Positions 62,073-64,000 of a stretch of 64,000 nucleotides of DNA are shown piece by piece (position 1 is the stretch's first letter; each line of letters opens with the position of its first letter). Below the pieces are notes generated by a model. The model searched no databases. It saw only the letters and a list, made by a program, of their open reading frames with translations, and had not been told where the DNA came from. Location of the stretch: NCBI GenBank assembly GCA_021907015.1, contig CP091064.1, positions 4,030,001 to 4,094,000 on the forward strand. The letters run 5' to 3'. The DNA comes from Pectobacterium sp. PL152 (lineage in GTDB: Bacteria > Pseudomonadota > Gammaproteobacteria > Enterobacterales > Enterobacteriaceae). The translations under genes were made by a program, and so were the position numbers.

Positions 62073-62843
62073 ATGAAGCAGCAATGGTTAAAATGGTTTG
62101 CCGCACTGACCCTCAGTGCAGGAATGGCGCTGCCTGCGGCAGCAGAAGATAAAGTTACCGTGTTCGCCGCCGCATCATTGACGAATGCGTTGCAGGACAT
62201 TGCCACGCAATATCAGAAAGAGAAAAACGTTGCCGTCGTGGCGTCTTACGCATCCTCTTCAACACTGGCACGTCAGATTGAGCAAGGTGCGCCCGCCGAT
62301 CTGTTCATCTCCGCTGACCAACAGTGGATGGACTACGCGCAGGACAAAAACCTGATGGATACCGCCACGCGTCACACGCTGCTGGGCAATGAGCTGGTGG
62401 TGATTGCGCCGAAGGCGAGTGCGCAGAAAGATCTCAACATTGACGATAAAACTGACTGGAAAAGTCTGCTGAAAGGCGGACGTCTGGCTGTTGGCGACCC
62501 GGATCATGTGCCTGCCGGCATCTATGCCAAAGAAGCGTTACAGAATCTGAAAGCCTGGGATGAACTCTCCCCGCTGATGGCGCGGGCGAACAACGTGCGT
62601 GCAGCCATGGCGCTGGTGGAACGTGAAGAAGCGCCTCTGGGCATTGTTTACGGTTCTGACGCGGTTGCCAGCGACAAAGTTAAAGTTGTCGGTACATTCC
62701 CGGCAACGAGCCATAAGCCTGTTGAATATCCGATGGCGATAGTAAGAGAACATAAAAACCCAGCGGTTACCGGTTTTTATGACTACCTGAAAACGCCGGA
62801 AGCGGCAGCCGTATTTAAACGCTATGGCTTCGCGCCACGTTAA
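62073..62843 (+). CDS. modA: Molybdate ABC transporter periplasmic binding protein
   Basis: A 256-aa protein (E. coli 257) with a signal peptide cleaved near AAAED. Molybdate ligands are expected in VFAAASLTNALQDIA (Ser), YASSSTLARQIEQGAPADLF (Ser) and the later GIVYGSDAVA (Tyr) segments. It delivers molybdate or tungstate to ModBC. The start at 62073 follows CAGGAGACAAGA. The TAA overlaps the modB ATG by one base. Confidence 0.97.
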   Translation: MKQQWLKWFAALTLSAGMALPAAAEDKVTVFAAASLTNALQDIATQYQKEKNVAVVASYASSSTLARQIEQGAPADLFISADQQWMDYAQDKNLMDTATRHTLLGNELVVIAPKASAQKDLNIDDKTDWKSLLKGGRLAVGDPDHVPAGIYAKEALQNLKAWDELSPLMARANNVRAAMALVEREEAPLGIVYGSDAVASDKVKVVGTFPATSHKPVEYPMAIVREHKNPAVTGFYDYLKTPEAAAVFKRYGFAPR

Positions 62844-63532
62844 TGATGCTGAGTGATTACGAATGGCAGGCGGTTGAGCTGAGCCTCAAAGTTTCCGTTG
62901 TGGCGGTGGCATGCAGCTTGCCGTTTGGGATACTGATGGCGTGGATTTTGGTGCGCTGTCGGTTCCCCGGTAAATCGCTGTTAGATAGCATTATCCATTT
63001 ACCACTGGTGTTGCCGCCAGTGGTCATTGGTTATCTGCTGCTGGTGGCGATGGGAAGACGCGGCGTAATCGGTTCCTGGCTCTATGACTGGTTCGGCTTC
63101 AGCTTTAGTTTTAGCTGGCGCGGTGCCGCATTAGCGTCGGCGATTGTCGCGTTCCCGCTGATGGTTCGAGCGATTCGGCTGTCACTGGATGCTGTCGATA
63201 AGCATCTGGAGCAGGCCGCACGAACACTGGGTGCCACGCCCTGGCGTGTGTTTTTCACCATCACATTACCTCTCTCTTTTCCCGGCATTGTTGTGGGAAC
63301 CGTATTAGCGTTCGCCCGTTCGCTTGGTGAATTTGGCGCGACAATTACGTTTGTTTCTAATATTCCCGGCGAAACCCGAACCATTCCACTGGCGATGTAT
63401 ACCCTGATTGAAACGCCCGGTGCGGAGGCTGATGCAGCAAGGCTGTGTATCATTGCCATTGTCTTGTCGCTGGCTGCGCTGTTGGCATCGGAATGGTTAA
63501 CAAACTGGAGCCGCAAGCGGTTGGGGGGATAA
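62843..63532 (+). CDS. modB: Molybdate ABC transporter permease
   Basis: A 229-aa inner-membrane permease, equal to E. coli ModB, with about five to six helices and the EAA loop for ATPase contact ([20 protein letters not shown]). [20 protein letters not shown] is a further family hallmark. It overlaps modA by one base and modC by one base (TAATG), indicating coupled translation. The frame is intact. Confidence 0.97.
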   Translation: MMLSDYEWQAVELSLKVSVVAVACSLPFGILMAWILVRCRFPGKSLLDSIIHLPLVLPPVVIGYLLLVAMGRRGVIGSWLYDWFGFSFSFSWRGAALASAIVAFPLMVRAIRLSLDAVDKHLEQAARTLGATPWRVFFTITLPLSFPGIVVGTVLAFARSLGEFGATITFVSNIPGETRTIPLAMYTLIETPGAEADAARLCIIAIVLSLAALLASEWLTNWSRKRLGG

Positions 63533-64000
63533 TGCTGCAACTCGATTTCCATCAACAACTGGGCAGCCTCGAACTCCGCGTTCAGTCTGAACTGCCCGCG
63601 AACGGGATTACCGCGATTTTCGGTGTGTCTGGCGCAGGGAAAACCTCGCTCATCAATGCCGTTGTTGGCCTGACTCGTCCGGATAGCGGACGGATTGTGC
63701 TCAATAATCATGTATTGGTGGATACGCAGCAGCGTATTTTTCTTCCACCGGAAAAGCGTCGAATCGGCTATGTATTTCAGGACGCCCGCCTGTTTCCGCA
63801 TTATCGCGTACGTGGCAATTTGCGCTACGGTATGGCTGAGACAATGGAATCGCAGTTCGATGATATTGTCGGTTTACTGGGTATTGAAGCGTTGCTGAAT
63901 CGCTATCCACGGACGCTGTCTGGTGGAGAAAAACAGCGTGTCGCGATTGGTCGGGCATTGCTGACTGCGCCGGAACTGCTGCTCATGGATGAACCGCTGG
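63532..64000 (+). CDS. modC: Molybdate ABC transporter ATPase (5' part)
   Basis: The reading frame starts at ATG 63532 ([11 protein letters not shown]) and remains open to the window end, giving 156 residues of a protein that is about 352 aa in E. coli. Walker A is [11 protein letters not shown] at about residues 30-40, the Q-loop is [15 protein letters not shown], the signature is [15 protein letters not shown], and Walker B LLLMDEPL is at the edge. The C-terminal Mop domain lies outside. It energises molybdate uptake through ModB. Confidence 0.97.
   Translation, partial: MLQLDFHQQLGSLELRVQSELPANGITAIFGVSGAGKTSLINAVVGLTRPDSGRIVLNNHVLVDTQQRIFLPPEKRRIGYVFQDARLFPHYRVRGNLRYGMAETMESQFDDIVGLLGIEALLNRYPRTLSGGEKQRVAIGRALLTAPELLLMDEPL

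Overview
The window reads as a chromosomal segment of a soft-rot enterobacterium, most likely Pectobacterium. The grounds are recognition only (no search was run): near E. coli-level similarity of the housekeeping proteins, the E. coli gene order seqA-pgm / kdp / phr-ybgI-pxp-nei / gltA-sdh-suc / cyd-tol-pal / tRNA-Lys-nadA-pnuC-zitB-aroG-gpmA / gal-modFE-acrZ-modABC, and typical ERIC intergenic repeats. There is no prophage, insertion sequence or CRISPR array.

Layout. 1-2.6 kb: end of seqA, pgm, and a small EamA-type membrane protein. 2.7-11.1 kb: the complete potassium-uptake operon kdpFABCDE on the minus strand, with a canonical KdpE operator, a MITE-like element between kdpC and kdpD, and several frame lesions. 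11.4-19.1 kb: ybfA, a DUF523-DUF1722 gene, phrB, ybgI, the 5-oxoprolinase genes pxpBCA, pyroglutamyl peptidase pcp and nei. 19.2-31.1 kb: gltA divergent from sdhCDAB-sucABCD, the oxidative TCA core. 31.2-32.4 kb: a secreted DUF2135/TPR protein. 33.1-42.0 kb: cydABX-ybgE, then ybgC-tolQRAB-pal-cpoB (envelope). 42.1-49.6 kb: two tRNA-Lys genes and a third tRNA-end remnant, a DUF554 protein, an orphan protein, nadA, pnuC, zitB, aroG, gpmA. 49.6-56.4 kb: a Cus/Sil-type copper/silver efflux operon. 56.5-64 kb: galM, galE, modF, modE, acrZ, modABC (modC cut by the window end).

Two themes stand out. First, the sequence carries at least twelve 1-2 bp indels that break or shift otherwise well-conserved genes (kdpE, kdpD four times, kdpB, ybgA-like, phrB, pcp, cusF, modF, modE), plus an in-frame stop in sucC. 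Most are +/-1 in homopolymers, which looks like sequencing error, but none falls in the 37 kb of core genes between 18.3 and 55.8 kb, which looks like relaxed selection. One kdpD pair restores frame yet erases the phospho-acceptor histidine box. Second, intergenic regions carry a family of about 65-75 bp units, each folding into four successive hairpins whose stems change sequence between copies while staying complementary (five copies: between kdpC and kdpD, beside the tRNA-Lys genes, and three nested inside one ERIC between nadA and pnuC). This covarying unit is the best candidate for something under-described here.

Functionally the window joins central carbon flux (gltA, sdh, suc, gpmA, aroG, pgm, gal), respiration at low oxygen (cydABX), envelope integrity (Tol-Pal), NAD precursor supply (nadA, pnuC), metal handling (kdp, zitB, cus, mod) and pyroglutamate salvage (pcp feeding pxpBCA).
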